Shown in pieces: positions 20,948 through 33,900 of a stretch of DNA of 64,000 nucleotides (within the stretch, counting starts at the first letter, position 1; every line of letters starts with the position of its first letter). The notes under the pieces are model-generated. The model was not told the DNA's origin, did not search any database, and was given only the letters and a program-made list of their open reading frames with translations. This stretch comes from Heliocybe sulcata (taxonomy: Eukaryota; Basidiomycota; Agaricomycetes; Gloeophyllales; Gloeophyllaceae), in NCBI GenBank assembly GCA_004369045.1, contig ML213507.1, forward strand, positions 1,305,324-1,369,323, read 5' to 3'. Made by a program: the position numbers and the translations under genes.

Positions 20948-22177
20948 ATGCGCCTTCATCTGACGCGAGCCATCGCGAACTCATCTCGCAATTGCAGACA
21001 ATCCGTACTACTATACAGCCCTGGACGTCCGACCTTCACCCAGCTCGTCCGTATGAGCACAGACACTGTCCTTAAGATTCATGAAGAAGGGACTGCAGAT
21101 GGCTGGCACGGAGTCATCTCACCCCAGGGACCCTTCCAGGCAGAGAAGGGCCGCTACCACCTCTACATCGGCCTCTTCTGTCCCTTTGCCCACCGCGCCA
21201 ATCTTGTGCGGCACCTGAAGGGCCTCACGGAGTTCATCGACATCAGCATCGTCAAGCCGTACCCCAAGGGAGACGAGAAAGGATGGCCGGGCTGGCAGTT
21301 CCCCAAGGACGATCAGGAGTATCCGCGCGCGACCGTGGACAAGCTGTTTGGGAGCAAGTACTTGCATGAGGTGTATTTCAAGGCGGATAAGGAGTATAAG
21401 GGGAGGTATAGCGTGCCTATGCTATGGGATAAGAAGACAGGCACGATCGTCAACAACGTGCGCGAACAGCCCGAGAATCTCATGGACACAAGCTGATATA
21501 CGCTACAGGAATCCGCGGAGCTTCTTCGCTGGCTCCCTACCGCATTGAACTCCCTGCTCGATCCAGAGCACGCCAAACTCGATCTCTATCCAGAGCCTTT
21601 GCGTACGCAAATTGACAGCATCTCCGATTGGCTGCAGCGGGACCTCAACACTGGTGTCTATAAGGCCGGCTTCGCGGGCTCGCAGGCAGAGTACGACAAG
21701 AACGTCATCCCCGTCTTTGCTGCGCTCAACAAAGCGGAGGAACTGATCGCGAGTAACGGCGGTCCCTACGTGCTCGGCAAGACGCTTACCGAGCTGGATA
21801 TCCGACTGTATGCGACAGTCGTACGGTTCGATACGGTGTATGTGCAGCATTTCAAGTGCAACTTGGGTACAATACGGCATGACTACCCCGTCATCAACAA
21901 TTGGCTGAAGAATTTATATTGGAACGTCCCTGGGTTCAAGGACAGCACAGACTTCTTGCATATCAAGGAGAATGTAAGCGTCTCGCTCGTATGATTGCGA
22001 CACTCTGATCGATTTTCTGTATTGCAGTACACGAAGAGTCATTACGACATCAATCCTAAGGCTATTACGCCCATGGGTCCTGTCCCGGATGTCGAGGAAG
22101 GCATTGAAGACTTCAGCAAATTGAGAGTAGGAGCAGTCAAGTTACCGGCGGTCCTGGAATATCAATCAAAACTGTAA
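20948..22177 (+). CDS. Glutathionyl-hydroquinone reductase (Xi-class GST, ECM4/GTO-like)
   Basis: Reduces glutathionyl-hydroquinones, useful when handling lignin-derived quinones. The Xi-class active site is IGLFCPFAHRANL, with the catalytic Cys in CPFAHR. EKGWPGWQFP, YSVPMLWDKKTGTIVNN and then NESAELLRWLP (after one intron) are conserved in this class, as is the C-terminal helical domain with LTELDIRLYATVVRFD and YPVINNWLKNLYW. The final exon has SHYDINPKAITPMGP and ends at TAA 22177. Two ATGs are in frame: 20948 gives a 35-residue Arg-rich extension starting MRLHLTRAIANSSRN, and 21053 gives MSTDTVLKIHEEGT. The extension looks like a mitochondrial presequence, so the gene may make a mitochondrial and a cytosolic form. 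About 370 residues including the extension. Confidence 0.9.
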
Positions 22178-22429
22178 ACAGTATGGTATTGCACAAGCTA
22201 AGAGGAAATTTCGCGTGACCATCAGCTGAGTCATGCACTAGTACATTCTGCCGCCGCTGATTCAAAGTGGCGTGCCTACGTCTGACTTATCCTTCTGCAG
22301 GTGAGCTAGTGGCTTCATGTTCGCGCCGATGATGCTGTCTGCCTCCATATCTCTCGATGACTTCTCAGTCTCAGTGCAGTGGCGTCAGTGTCGTCTCGAT
22401 GCGCGCTATCGGTCTCCGCTGTCCACCAT

Positions 22430-23277
22430 TGGTAGAGCGGACAACACCCACATTGCTTTCTCCTGTGCTGTTCTATTGATGCCAACCGCTCATGTGCCGA
22501 CGATATGGTAGGTCATCCTCCCGGGCGGCACAGGAAGAGAGCTGGCTGCGCCATCGAAGCTCTTTCGCTGGTACCCATAATAACCAAGGATTGCCATAGT
22601 GCGTGGTGATGATTTTCGTTATCCATTCGGTTCAGCCAGCATCCGGGGTACCAGGAAAACGCAATCCATGATGCTGTTATAGTCTCTCTGCAACGGCATG
22701 AGAGCCTGCGCTAGACTCCTCTTATTACAGGAAGAGTCAAGGAACAAACCGCACTACAGCACTACTCTTCTTACGTAGCTTAGTTCCTCCATTCTATTTG
22801 CCTTCGGGGTGATAATATCTGCTGTCAAGAGGCTCGATCAATATTGGTGTCTGCGTCTAGGGCAATGCATATGGACGAGCGAGTGTATGGCGAACCCCGC
22901 AAATTCAAACCTGACCGTTTCCTCAATCCCGATTGAACTCTCCGTAGCTAGACATTCCCTATTACAGCTTTTGGGATGGGCAGACGGGTACGCGCAAGAT
23001 CGAAGCTATTCAGTATAACACGATGCAGGATCTGTCCCGGAAAGCACTGCAGGCGCCACCGTCTGGAGTGTCATAGCATCTGTGCTGGCAACATTTGATA
23101 TCTCGAAATCGAATGAACAAGATAATGATGATGTACCTTATACCGGTGAACTCATCATATACGTCTACAATATTCTTTTCATTTATGGTGACCGCTTCAA
23201 TATTGTTGGTGATTTTCAACGTCAGTCACCTCAAACATTTCGCATGTTCTATAGTACCACGAGAGGTAGTCCGCTAG
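22430..23277 (+). pseudogene. Decayed 3' half of a cytochrome P450
   Basis: Landmarks of a P450 C-terminal half occur in the right order, but in different frames. An I-helix remnant, GRADNTHIAFSCAVLLM, is at about 22431-22481. A K-helix trace (LFRWYP) is near 22555-22580. AMHMDERVYGEPRKFKPDRF at 22862-22923 is followed by NPD and a stop at 22934-22936. PITAFGMGRR lies near 22956-22985, next to a GT donor; the acceptor leads to ICPGKH near 23031. A frame shift then separates it from AGATVWSVIASVLATFDISK. The tail SHLKHFACSIVPREVVR ends at about 23277 and matches the usual SHPLPFKCSIVPR end. The 5' half (anchor, hinge, C-helix) is missing; the relic starts about 250 bases after the reductase gene. 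It belongs to the same P450 group as the intact copies in this window. Confidence 0.82.
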
Positions 23278-23285
23278 GCTACTCC

Positions 23286-23345
23286 GCGTAACTGTCGTTC
23301 CGACCAACTATTGCAGCGTAACTGTCATTCCGACCACTAGTGCAG
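23286..23345 (+). repeat. Tandem duplication of a 30-base unit
   Basis: Two adjoining 30-base copies (23286-23315 and 23316-23345) begin GCGTAACTGTC and differ at a few positions in the middle and end. They lie directly after the P450 relic and before the UTP25 start, so they may form part of the UTP25 upstream region. No protein is encoded. Confidence 0.75.
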
Positions 23346-23477
23346 AGACAGCTAGCAGACGGAGCGTGACCTAGCGTGCCTTTTCCAGCCGTGCCGTAGG
23401 CTTCAGGCCGCAGGCGCATCAAATTTGGCCGGGTGGCAAAATGTGGCAAAGCTTAAGGCTCTTTCTTTACTGCTAGG

Positions 23478-25867
23478 ATGGTTGAAGCAAACAGTACGAC
23501 CACAAAACTCTTGACGCTTCTGAATGTTTCTGCGACGAAGAGCAATAAGAAACGAAAGTGGATGCAAGACGATGCACTGCCCGTGCCTAAACTGAACAAA
23601 CGCAAATCTGCGCGGTTCAGCGACGCGGTAGAAGTTGCGGGGCGGAACGACAAGGAGAATAATACAGAGGTAGTCGTAGATGGGAGCAGTGGAATTCAAC
23701 GGGCGGACAACGCTGTCGTGGATGAGCCGGAGGCAAATGGTAAGTTGTAATCCATAAAACTCGACTTTGCAGCTGACTCGGGCAAGAAAATGATACGAAT
23801 CCGTTCGAGGAGCATTTCGGAGTCAGACCGAGGTCACTCACGGATAAAGCAAGAGAAGCAGTAGATCAACGAACATGGAAGCTCTTGAAGGAAAAATGTG
23901 GTAGCCTCGGTTCTGCTGTGGTAGAAGTACCGGACGGTTCAGACCGTACAAGCAATTTGGCTAACGGGCAGATAGATGTACGGCAACCATCTCTATCTAA
24001 CGGCGGGGTGTCACCTTACTCTGTATAGATACTTGAAAGACTGAAAAAGCCCTTCGAGAAACGCCAGGAACAGTTGACAAAAGGTACGCAACCATCGCCT
24101 GGTACCTTTGGAAAGGTCTGAAGTATATTCAGAGCGCAGGGCACTACAGACGGATTTCCTATCCCTCCTGTCGACTCGCAAAGACGTCTACGTGACAAAG
24201 GCGTCCATTGACACCCAGCCCAGCATCCGAGAAGCCACAGCTCTTCATGCGCTGGACCATATAACTCGCAAACGGCGACGCGTTCTCAAGAACAACGAGC
24301 GTCTTGCGCATGCATCCAAGGCCAGCTTGCCGCTACCCGAAGATGTGCAGGACCAAGGCTTCACTCGCCCCTCCGTCCTCATCCTTCTCCCGTTTCGTAA
24401 CTCCTGTTTGAACTGGATCAACGCCCTCATCACGCACACCCCAAAGCCGGATTGGCAGATTGACAACTACTCCAGGTTTGCGAGTGAATATAGGCTGCCG
24501 GCGGACGCGGTCGACAAGCTGGCGACCGCGGAGCCGGGGACGTATCCGAGGGATCATGTGGAGACGTTCAAGGGTAATGTTGACGACAGCTTCAGATTGG
24601 GTGTGAAAATTACCAGGCGGAATGTGAAACTCTACTCGGACTTTTATGGGAGTGACATAATACTCGCGAGCCCTCTGGGCCTGAGGATGGCGATTGAGAA
24701 GGAAAAGTGCGTATCTTTTGCTTCCAGATGGATGAAGTTCCTGCTTAACGGAGTAGGAGTGGTGATTTCCTGTCGTCCATCGAGCTCCTGGTAATGGACC
24801 AGATGGACGCTCTTACCATGCAAAATTGGGAGCATGTTCAGGTACATTTTTTCGCACTCAGTAACGATTCACCGCTCACTTGCCCCCAGTTTGTCTTGGC
24901 CCAGCTAAACAAAATCCCGAAAGAATCGCACGACGCTGACTTCTCGCGCATAAAGCCATGGTACCTGGATGGCCAGTAAGTGTCTTCACATTGTATGCTC
25001 ATAGTTGCGCGCTGAACGGTGTCCAAAGTGCTTCCTATCTCCGTCAGACCATTCTGTTCACGCCATACGAGACCCCTGAGACGCGATCGCTTTACAATAG
25101 CCAGCTCAAGAACGTCTCCGGCAGAGTCAGGACTGAACGTCGCTGGCCTCCTGTCTCTGTACCCGAAGGCATCGATTCGGTGAGAAAGTTCCGTCTTTCT
25201 GATGCGCGTGCAGCCGTCCTAATAATTCCTTCGCAGACCTTCGTGCGATTTGATTGCGCAGGTCCGAAGGATGAGCCTGACAAGCGGTTCAATCACTTCA
25301 CCACCCAAGTTCTCCCTGGCATCTTGAAGTCTGCTGTCCAGAGTGCCAACACAGTCATCTTCATACCATCGTCATTCGACTTTATACGGGTGCAAAATTA
25401 TTTCAGGAAGCGCGAAGACATCTCGTTCACTGTCCTCTCAGAGTAAGCCCACGAATTTCTACAAGCCCTACGTCCAGAAGTTCCTGAAAATCCCTCACTA
25501 GGTATTCATCAAATCAGGACATATCTCGCGCGCGGCAAGCTTTCTTCACGGGCAAAAAGTCCTTCCTGCTCGTCAGCGAACGGTTCCATTTCTTCCGGAG
25601 GTCCTTGATGCTCTGTCTGCTGCCCTTCTTCATTTACTCATCATTCCATCCAGATACAAAATCCGAGGCATTCGCAACGTACTGTTCTACGCCCCTCCGG
25701 ACCACCCACAGTTCTACACCGAGTATCTGTCGTATCCGTTCCTCGATGATGGCGTGGACGCATCCGACGTTACTTGCAAGGTGCTTTACAGCAAGTACGA
25801 CTGGTTCCGTCTCGAGCGCATCGCCGGCACCGAAGCGGCTGTAGAATTGATCAAAAGAGATAGCTGA
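23478..25867 (+). CDS. UTP25: U3 snoRNA-associated protein 25 (UTP25)
   Basis: Nucleolar DEAD-like helicase relative of the small-subunit processome, needed for 18S rRNA maturation. The ATG at 23478 gives [19 protein letters not shown] with a Lys/Arg-rich, probably nuclear, N-terminus. NPFEEHFGV is the usual UTP25 lead-in. The first RecA-like lobe has [39 protein letters not shown] in place of a normal motif I region, and then [16 protein letters not shown]. The segment after an intron reads [20 protein letters not shown], where the DEAD box is replaced by DQMD. The second lobe has [37 protein letters not shown], and [19 protein letters not shown], all diagnostic. It ends [19 protein letters not shown] and stops at 25867. 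Around 10 short introns keep frame. Lack of a Walker A is normal for UTP25. Convergent with AACS, about 108 bases apart. Confidence 0.93.
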
Positions 25868-25975
25868 GCCGGCGTACATGATCTATCTCAGCTGCGCATG
25901 ATCTATATGTACAGCATCTAGTGTACAGAGGCTCTAGTATACAGGCTCGGAGGTGGGTGCTTCGCCACCAGGGTG

Positions 25976-28846
25976 TCAGAGTTTCGCCTTCACATGATTG
26001 ACACCTTCCTTCTGAGCGACGCTCTCGATGTCCCGGTACTTGTAATAAAGCTGCAACGACTCTGGGTTGGCGACTGTGCCACTGGGCTTGATATTCAACC
26101 CCGAGACGATCTGCTTCACGGCGATCTCAATCTTCTTGTTGTTCACAGTATACTGCCATTCGTTCCATCAGCCCACCTCATCGCTCGCGAAACATTACCA
26201 AATATTTGTCACGCACCGGAATATCCCCTGTCTCGAATATGTACGCAGGTACGTGCCGCGGACTGAGCGCCGCGCGTATCGCAGCCCTGATCTTCCCCGC
26301 GAGCTCGGCGTCGAGCCGGTGTCCGGGACGCATCTTGACGAAGAGGAGGACACGCTCGTCGGGGTCGCTGGCGCGTCGCTGGCCAACGCAGAGCGAGTCG
26401 TCGATAGTATTCGTGAAATGGTCCATGACGGTGTAGATCTCGGCGGAGCCAAAGCGGACACCGCTGGGGTTGAGCACACCGTCGCTTGGGAGTGGGCGAT
26501 GTCAGTGGCAGAGTAGACGTTGGGAGGCGGCTAACTGGGTTTACCTTCGTCCGAGGATGATGAGACCTTTTGTTTCGGGGTTGCCGACGATGAAGTCACC
26601 CTGCCTCCACACACCTATCTTAACGTCAGCGACACCCGGCACTCCATTTCTATGAGGAGTTGAGAAGGTTGAGACGTACCAGGATACGTGTCGAAGTACG
26701 CTGCCCTGAGCTTCGTGCCGTCATCGTCTCTCCAGAACCCGACAGGCAACGAGACGTGTGGGCGAGTGCAGACGAGCTCGCCGGGCTGGCCGGAGGCCTC
26801 GACGTCTTTACCTGCGGGGTCGAAAATTTGGGTTTTCATGCCTAGGGATTTGCCTTGCGTCTCTACACATGCCGCGCTCGGCTTAAGCCTGAGTCGAGAC
26901 AGAAGGGGTAGGGACGTACCTCCAGCATACACAGGTAAACTCGGTGCACCTGTAATAAATGACGAACAGATGTCCGTGCCTCCGCTGGGCGAGGTGAGGT
27001 ACACGTCTTTCCGGAAAGCGAGTTGGGACCAATCGAACATGGGTGGGGTGAGTGGTGCGCCGGTGGACATGAGGACGCGGAGGGAGGGGTAGGAGGCTAA
27101 GTGGGCTGTATACACGCATTACATCAGAGCTAGGGAAGGGGCGAAGAAGAGAAGATACAGCAGTGGGAGAGGGAGGGGGACATACAAGGGAGGATACCGC
27201 GCGCTTGGACTTCAGTGAGGAAGCGCGGGGACGTGCCGAATATCGTGACTCTGCGTTCGCATTAAGCACATCGCGCTGGTTTGGTTCGAGGGTTCTGACA
27301 TACCCTTGATCGCTGACGAACTTGAGGAAGAATTCCACTGAAGGCTGGAAGGGTGAGCCGTCGTAGACAATGATGCGCCCGCCGAGGGCCATGGTGCTGA
27401 GCATGAGGGGCCACATCATCCAGCCTGTCTATACACATATACGAGATAAATAGACGGAAGTGTGAGGAGAGGGAGAGCCAGGAGGGGAGAAAGGACGGCA
27501 GGGGACGTACGGTTGTATACTGGAAATAACAGTCATCGGACGTACAGCCGTAAACGAGCGCGATTTCTTTCTTGTTTTGCATTAATACGCCCTAATAGAC
27601 GTGTGCACGCAGACTGGTTAGACAAGGTGAATGACAGAGTGGGGGAAGGAGACTCACGCCTTGCCCGTGGACAATGCATTTCGGTGGCCCGCTTGTCCCT
27701 GAGGAGTATAGAATGAAGAGGGGTTGGTTGAATGGAAGCTGCTCAAATTGGAGAGGTCGGGCGTCGTCTGCTTTCAGGAACTCGGAAGACAGTATGCTAC
27801 GAACGTCACACTTTAGTGAAGTGCTTGCACCTATCACTGAGGGCGCACCTGTTCGGTATCTTCTCCAACTCGTCCTGTTGGACGTCCCGCCCGGTCTTGG
27901 TACTCGGCAATAATATAACATGTTTGAGTCCTCTGGGAACGAGGTCTTTCGCGACTTCGGCAATTTTGGGGAGGAGGGTCAGTGTTTTGCCTGCGTAGAC
28001 GACTTCGGTGTCGAAGAAGAGGAGTGTGGGCTGGATTTGGCGGTAGCGGTCGAGGATGCCCTATGGGTTGCGAAACGGTAGGATAAGGAACGATGAACGA
28101 ATTGGGTTATAAGGAGGGGAGACACGCACTTGAGTACCCATGTCTGTCGCGGTGCTGGTGTATATTGCACCGATACTGGAAGTAGCCAGTGCGATGACCA
28201 CAGCATTGAACGAGTTCGTGATGACCGCTTACGCCTCACATAAATAGCTGTCTCACTTCACATAACGATTGCTTGCTCAAAGCTTACCTGCTACTCTGTC
28301 CCCAGCTTTGAGTCCATGCATACGCATAGCAGCAGCCATCTGCCGTACATGGCCTCGTAGTTGCCTGAACGAGTAGTGCTGCACGAGACCCCATTCTCTA
28401 GCGGCGGTGACGGCGATGCCGTCGTCGTTCCGGGCGAGGATGTTTTCGGCGTAGTTGAGCCGGGCATCGGGGAACCAGGTAGGGATTTCTGGAAGGCGGC
28501 CGGGTTGGATTATCTGGAGTAATAGGTTGAGTGCAAACAGCACAGGCGGAGGGGCAGGGAGCTTACGGAAGTTGGTGGGACGGAGTATATGATCCCTAGG
28601 TACTCCCATAGGTCTTGCCAGAAGGTGTAGTCTTCGACTGAGTATTTGTGTAGGTCATGGTAATCCTCTGCACCATGATCACGGTATCATTCGGGACATC
28701 ATTTCGCTCTGGGACTTGCACTGAAACTCACTGAGATTAAGACCGTGTTTCCGGTTGATCATAAGCCTCAGACTGTCTAGCCGAGAACCATGGCCGTTCT
28801 GCGGTTCCCAGATCTTGCGAGACTGCGCGAACAAGTGCGAGTTCAT
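25976..28846 (-). CDS. AACS: Acetoacetyl-CoA synthetase
   Basis: Cytosolic acyl-adenylate-forming enzyme that joins acetoacetate to CoA using ATP, feeding sterol and fatty-acid synthesis. The start ATG at 28846 gives MNSHLFAQSRKIWEP. Exons then carry LHKYSVEDYTFWQDLWEYLG, the N-terminal domain typical of acetyl/acetoacetyl-CoA synthetases, and IPTWFPDARLNYAEN (antisense of 28440-28500). The phosphate-binding core motif is ILYSSGTSGPPKCIVHGQG near 27660-27720. MMWPLMLSTMALGGRIIVYD and SGGTDICSSFITG follow. The C-terminal domain contains RFGSAEIYTV, DERVLLFVKMRPGHRL and SPRHVPAYIFETGDIP; the last exon has YTVNNKKIEIAVKQIVSGL, including the conserved catalytic Lys region, and ends in AKL before TGA. 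Many introns of about 50 bases. The end -AKL resembles a peroxisomal PTS1 (SKL-type), a possible but weak localisation cue. Confidence 0.92.
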
Positions 28847-30937
28847 CGTGTCGGTCGTCGTGCGCCTGGGTCAACGTTATAGATACGGTGCTCCTTCGCT
28901 GACCGGACCGGTACGTAAGTGATAAAGGACATTCTTATACAGAAGATGTGTCACTGTGCTAAAGCAGGTGTTCCGTTTACACAACTGCTCGAGGTCAGGA
29001 GGACAGGGTATCGTGGGAGCAGCCGCATCCGGCTACTTGCCATAAATATTCGACTTTGTATTTATTCTTCTCTGAGCAGACGGCGGCTAATGGGAAGGCA
29101 GTTGATAGCTGTAGGATTTCGGGAGAAAACACGGAGGCTTTCAGCTGCAACAAGTCAGAAGTTTTGGAGGATCGTGGCTTCGACGGGACCGACGAGGCGG
29201 ACCGGCGAAGCCGCGACCTTAAACGGTAGGAGGCGGGGCTCTACTTCTCCGCAAAATAGAGAAAATGAGGATATAAGAGAAGTCTTGATGTCGACGCGAG
29301 CGACTGTGCTGCCGCAGCCGCAGCTGCACATGCTGGGTGCGAGTGCCGGTTGCCAATGCGATGCGCGTGTCGTGCGACACAGCGAGTGCGGGTGACATGC
29401 GTGCGTCGAGCAGCACATCAGGTACAGGTAGCTGCTGCGATGAGTATGTCGCAGCAAGGCAGCAAGAGGGGCGGCCCCGTATTGGAGTGAACGCGAAAGG
29501 TTGGCTGACCCGCCGTCAGCATTCTTAAAATCCTAAAACGCGTCGGATTTCCTGCATAACCGGAGACATACAGGCACAGTCCGAGATCAACACTAGCCTC
29601 AGAGTAATCATTCATGATGAGAAAAAGGGCCAGCAGAACCGCGGACGCTGATGTTCCCTTCGCGGGGGCGCGGTCGTCGTCGAAAAGAGAGAGCCGTGAC
29701 CGTGACTTGCATCACAACTCTCAAAAGCCACAATTTTACAACTCCACGTGATCTCGACGCGCCGCGCCACGCTCATTTAGGGCAGAGCAGTTCCTGTGTG
29801 GCATGCGTCGACGTAGGGCATTCGTCCTACTTCTTCTACTATCCTCTGCATCAATGGCATTTTGCTCTGCTCTCCCTTGTAATTTCCTTTCGTATGTCGA
29901 CTTCCGAGTCCCGACCTCGACATTGAACTCCCGGAGATTTGGATACCAGATATGTCGTCTGGCGTCTCTGAGACCCTCTCTAGGTCGACTATCCTCCACC
30001 AAATTACTTACATTCGGGAGCCCCTTGGATCTGTTTACGTGAGCGCTGACGTACCAAGATGTCCAATCGATTGCCCAGACGTGGCTTGGGGACTGCGACT
30101 CAGAGCTTTTTCAGCTTTTCCAGCCAGTATGCGACGGACTATTCAACTGATCTCCGCTAGTCAGATAGTCACACCGCTGTGCAGGGATTTTGGCTACATG
30201 GAACAAGCCTCGGCTCAAGCTATAGCTTTGTCTTGAACTGAAACCTCAAGAGCGATAACCCTACCATCTCAGATGTGGGTTAATGTTGTGGCTGAAATTT
30301 TCTTGTGAAATCCGGTGGACTATTTGATCTGCTTGCTATAGTATTTTTCCAGCATCGGGTGAGCTACGTGTTCTCTCCATCTATGCCTAACGTCCTCTAT
30401 ACCACACATCGTCCTTAAACGCAGTGCTTTCAAAATTTGAGAGGAAGTGACTCTTCTCATGTCTTACCCAGGTACTCCCAATACCCATATTTCTTTGCTA
30501 TGATTTTGACATGTAGAGCTGGCCATTTCTCGCATCCAGGTCTTTTCCCCCTTCTTGCGCTGTGGTCACTGCTCTGAATCTGCTGCGCATCACGTTCGCC
30601 GGTTATACGTGCACTAATTACTACCTCGGCGCACTGCGCACATCAGGCGCATTGTTGCCGTCTACCTGCCGCAATATGTATGCACAGTCAGCCCGTGGCA
30701 TGCTCTTCCTTCATATCTTGGCGTAAGGCATGCCGTGTTTGGAGCCATACCTTCCTCATGGGGGGTGCGCGCGTGGCTCTCCGGTGATGTCCGTGGTGAC
30801 GCTGCCGCAACCAACGCGTAGAGGCACGCCTGCAATACCAACTCCCCGTACCTCACTCAGTCCTCGCCGTTCGCGCCACGCTCATTTTACGACATATATA
30901 ACCACTTGACGCTGTAAGTGCCCGTAACAACTCAGTC
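28847..30937. other. Divergent intergenic stretch, 2.1 kb
   Basis: The space between the starts of AACS (leftwards) and SEY1 (rightwards) has no supported gene. Several 60-100 codon frames exist on both strands but carry no motif, and some lack ATG. Confidence 0.4.
30895..30900 (+). promoter_or_regulatory. TATA-like element of SEY1
   Basis: TATATA lies about 38 bases before the ATG at 30938. It is a plausible core promoter element, though the distance is short. Confidence 0.4.
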
Positions 30938-33900
30938 ATGCTCCGGAACCGCTCACGACTCGCCGCAAAGGTCGACGGGGCCTCTCCTAGATTTCAGGCC
31001 GCACCAAATACGAATATGGACGGGGCGAATGGCCATGCTCCCAATGGGTCTGCCTCCACGTCTGGGGCGACCTTTGAGCGCATACAGGTTATTAACGACG
31101 AGAAGCAGTTTACGTGGGTGGTCTCTTATGAGGGAAGGAGTGGAGTGCTGAGGGAGTCCGTTCCAGCCCGGACTTGACGAAGCAACTCGAGAGGTGGGGA
31201 CTACGCGATGCAGGGTTCGACTACAATATTGTTGCGGTGTTTGGCTCTCAGTCCACCGGAAAGAGTGCGTGCCTCCTGTCTGCATATTATGCGTGGCTAA
31301 TTGCCCTGCAGGTACGCTACTGAACCGACTATTCGGGACAACGTTCGACGTCATGGACGAGACGAGACGACAGCAGACGACGAAGGGCGAGTGTTTACTG
31401 TGTGTGTACGGCTAGTTGCTGACCTCCGGACAGGTATTTGGATGTGCAGAGGGAAGGACATGAACGTGCTGGTCATGGACGTGGAGGGTACCGACGGTCG
31501 TGAGCGCGGAGAGGATCAGGCATGTCCATGTTCAAACTTTTGGAAATGGTATCTAATACTTTCTGCATAGGACTTTGAACGGAAATCCGCATTATTCTCC
31601 CTTGCCTCCTCAGAAGTTCTCATCGTCAACCTATGGGAGCACCAAGTCGGCTTGTACCAGGGGGCCAACATGGGACTTTTAAAGACTGTCTTCGAAGTCA
31701 ACCTGGGTCTCTTTGGAAAAAGGTCTCCGAAAGGAGGGTACGTGCGTCCACCGTCCGCTTGTCCACACCGCCTGATTGTGCACCAGCGCGAACGGACGCA
31801 CTCTCCTCCTCTTCGTCATCCGTGATCACATTGGCACAACTCCCCTTGTAAACCTCCAAGCTACGATCACTGCGGATCTGAATAAAATCTGGGAGAGCCT
31901 CTCAAAGCCGGAGGAGCTCCAGGGCTGCCAGCTCTCTGATTACTTTGACCTTGCATTCACTGGCCTCCCGCACAAGATCCTCGTCCCCGACAAGTTCGAG
32001 TCAGAGGTTAAGCAGCTGCGGAGACGCTTCGTAGAGAAGGATAAGGAGGACTTTTTGTTCAAGCCTGCGTACCACAAGGGAATCCCTGCGGATGGCGTTG
32101 CATTTTATATGGAGGGGATCTGGGTAAGTCCGAGTTGTGCTGTTGGTGAATGGGAGGCATGATGGCTGATGGGGATCTGGTGGTATAGGAACAAGTCCAG
32201 AGTAACAAGGACTTGGATCTACCTACGCAACAGGAGCTGCTGGCTCAGTTCCGCTGTGACGAGATCTCGACGGCTGCGCTGGCGGACTTTAATGAGCAGG
32301 CGAAGTCTCAGAAGAGACCTGTTGAGGCGGGGCGGGTGGTCGAGGGGCTGGGGCAGTTGATGCGGAACTGGAGAACTGAGGCTTTGGGTGAGTTGCACAT
32401 CAGCCTGGGAGATGATCCTATCGACTGATTGGGGTGTTTGTAGCTCGATATGACCGCGACGCCTCGCGTTACCACAAGGGTGTGTACAAGCGGAAGCGGC
32501 AGGACCTCCTGGGCGTGATTGACTCGACGCTGTCTCCATTGTTCCTCGGCCAGCTGAAGAACCTGCACAAACTCTGTCTCTCGTCATTCAAGAAGGAGGT
32601 GCTCGACTCGTTGAAGGGCGAGGACTACAGCTTTGCCGATGTTGTTGGGAAGGCGAGGGACAAGTGGGAGGGGGCGTTCGTGGAGGCAGCCAAGGAGGCG
32701 TGCATTGAGGGACCGGAGTGGAGCTGGGAGGAGGAGTACACGCTTTTGAAGGAGGAGACGCAGATTGTGGCTGATCAGTGCAGGAAGGATGAGACCAAGA
32801 AGATGGTCAATGCGATTGAGGTGCGTATTCACCTTGTACTAAGCGATGACTAGGAGAGAGCTGAGGTGGTTGGTATGCAGAGGAACTTCAAGAAGCAGAT
32901 TTCAGAGCCTGTGGAGCTGTATCTCAACCAGCCCAGCGGGGATATGTGGGATAAGGTCCTGAAGGTGTTCAAGGAGACCTTGGAGAAGGCAGAATCGACG
33001 TACCTCGTCAAAGCCAAGAGCGAGTATCTAACACCACGCCGGAAAATCCGAGTGCTAATGTGGCTGTTCTACTAGGCTTCAACTGCACGGAGGAAGAGAA
33101 CCAGACGGCGCTGGCGACCTTGAGGAAACGCGCGTGGCTTGTGCTGCGCGCAAAGGTCGACGAGCAGACAACGGATACGGTGTTCCTTGGGAAGCTGCGC
33201 AGTCATTTTGATGAGCGGTTCAGGTATGATGAGCATGGTGTGCCTCGGGTGTGGAAGCCGGAGGACGATATCGATGGGGCCTTCAAGAGGGCAAGGGAAG
33301 AGGTACGCTTAATGTATATGCACTGTGGTCGCAGCTACTAATTACTGTCACTAGACCCTGGAGCTCATCTCTCTCTACTCCAAAATATCGCCCACCGACT
33401 CTTCCCTACAGTTCACCCTCCCCTCCGAGCCCTCGGACTCGCTCAACAATGCGGACGAGTTCGACTTCCCGGCGACGCTGGTCGTGTTCTCGGATAGCAA
33501 GTGCCTGGATCTGACGAATAAATTCCGGAGGGACGCGGACGCGTACTATGTCGAGGCGAAGCGGAGCACGGTATCGAGCGTTGCGCAGATCCCGTATTGG
33601 ATGTATGGGGTGCTGGTTGTGCTGGGATGGAATGAGGCGATGGCGGTGTTGTTTAACCCGCTGTACTTCACGATGTTGTTGATGATGGCTGCGTCGGCGT
33701 ACGTCTTTGCTTGGATCTTTATTTTGAGAGTGCGCTGATTGTGATGTGTGTTGCTGCAGATGGATCATTATCAAACTGAACCTTGTGGGTCCTTTGGTGC
33801 AGATCACGAGGACTGTTGGCGGGGAGGTGCGTTGCTACTCGTTTGCTCGTCAAGATGCTGTGGATATTAAATGTTGGGTGCGCAGGTGCAACGCCAGGCA

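Noticed and set aside
22425-22445. A tRNA-like GGTAGAGC segment
   Set aside because: No matching T-loop, acceptor stem or anticodon arm follows; the bases belong to the P450 relic I-helix.
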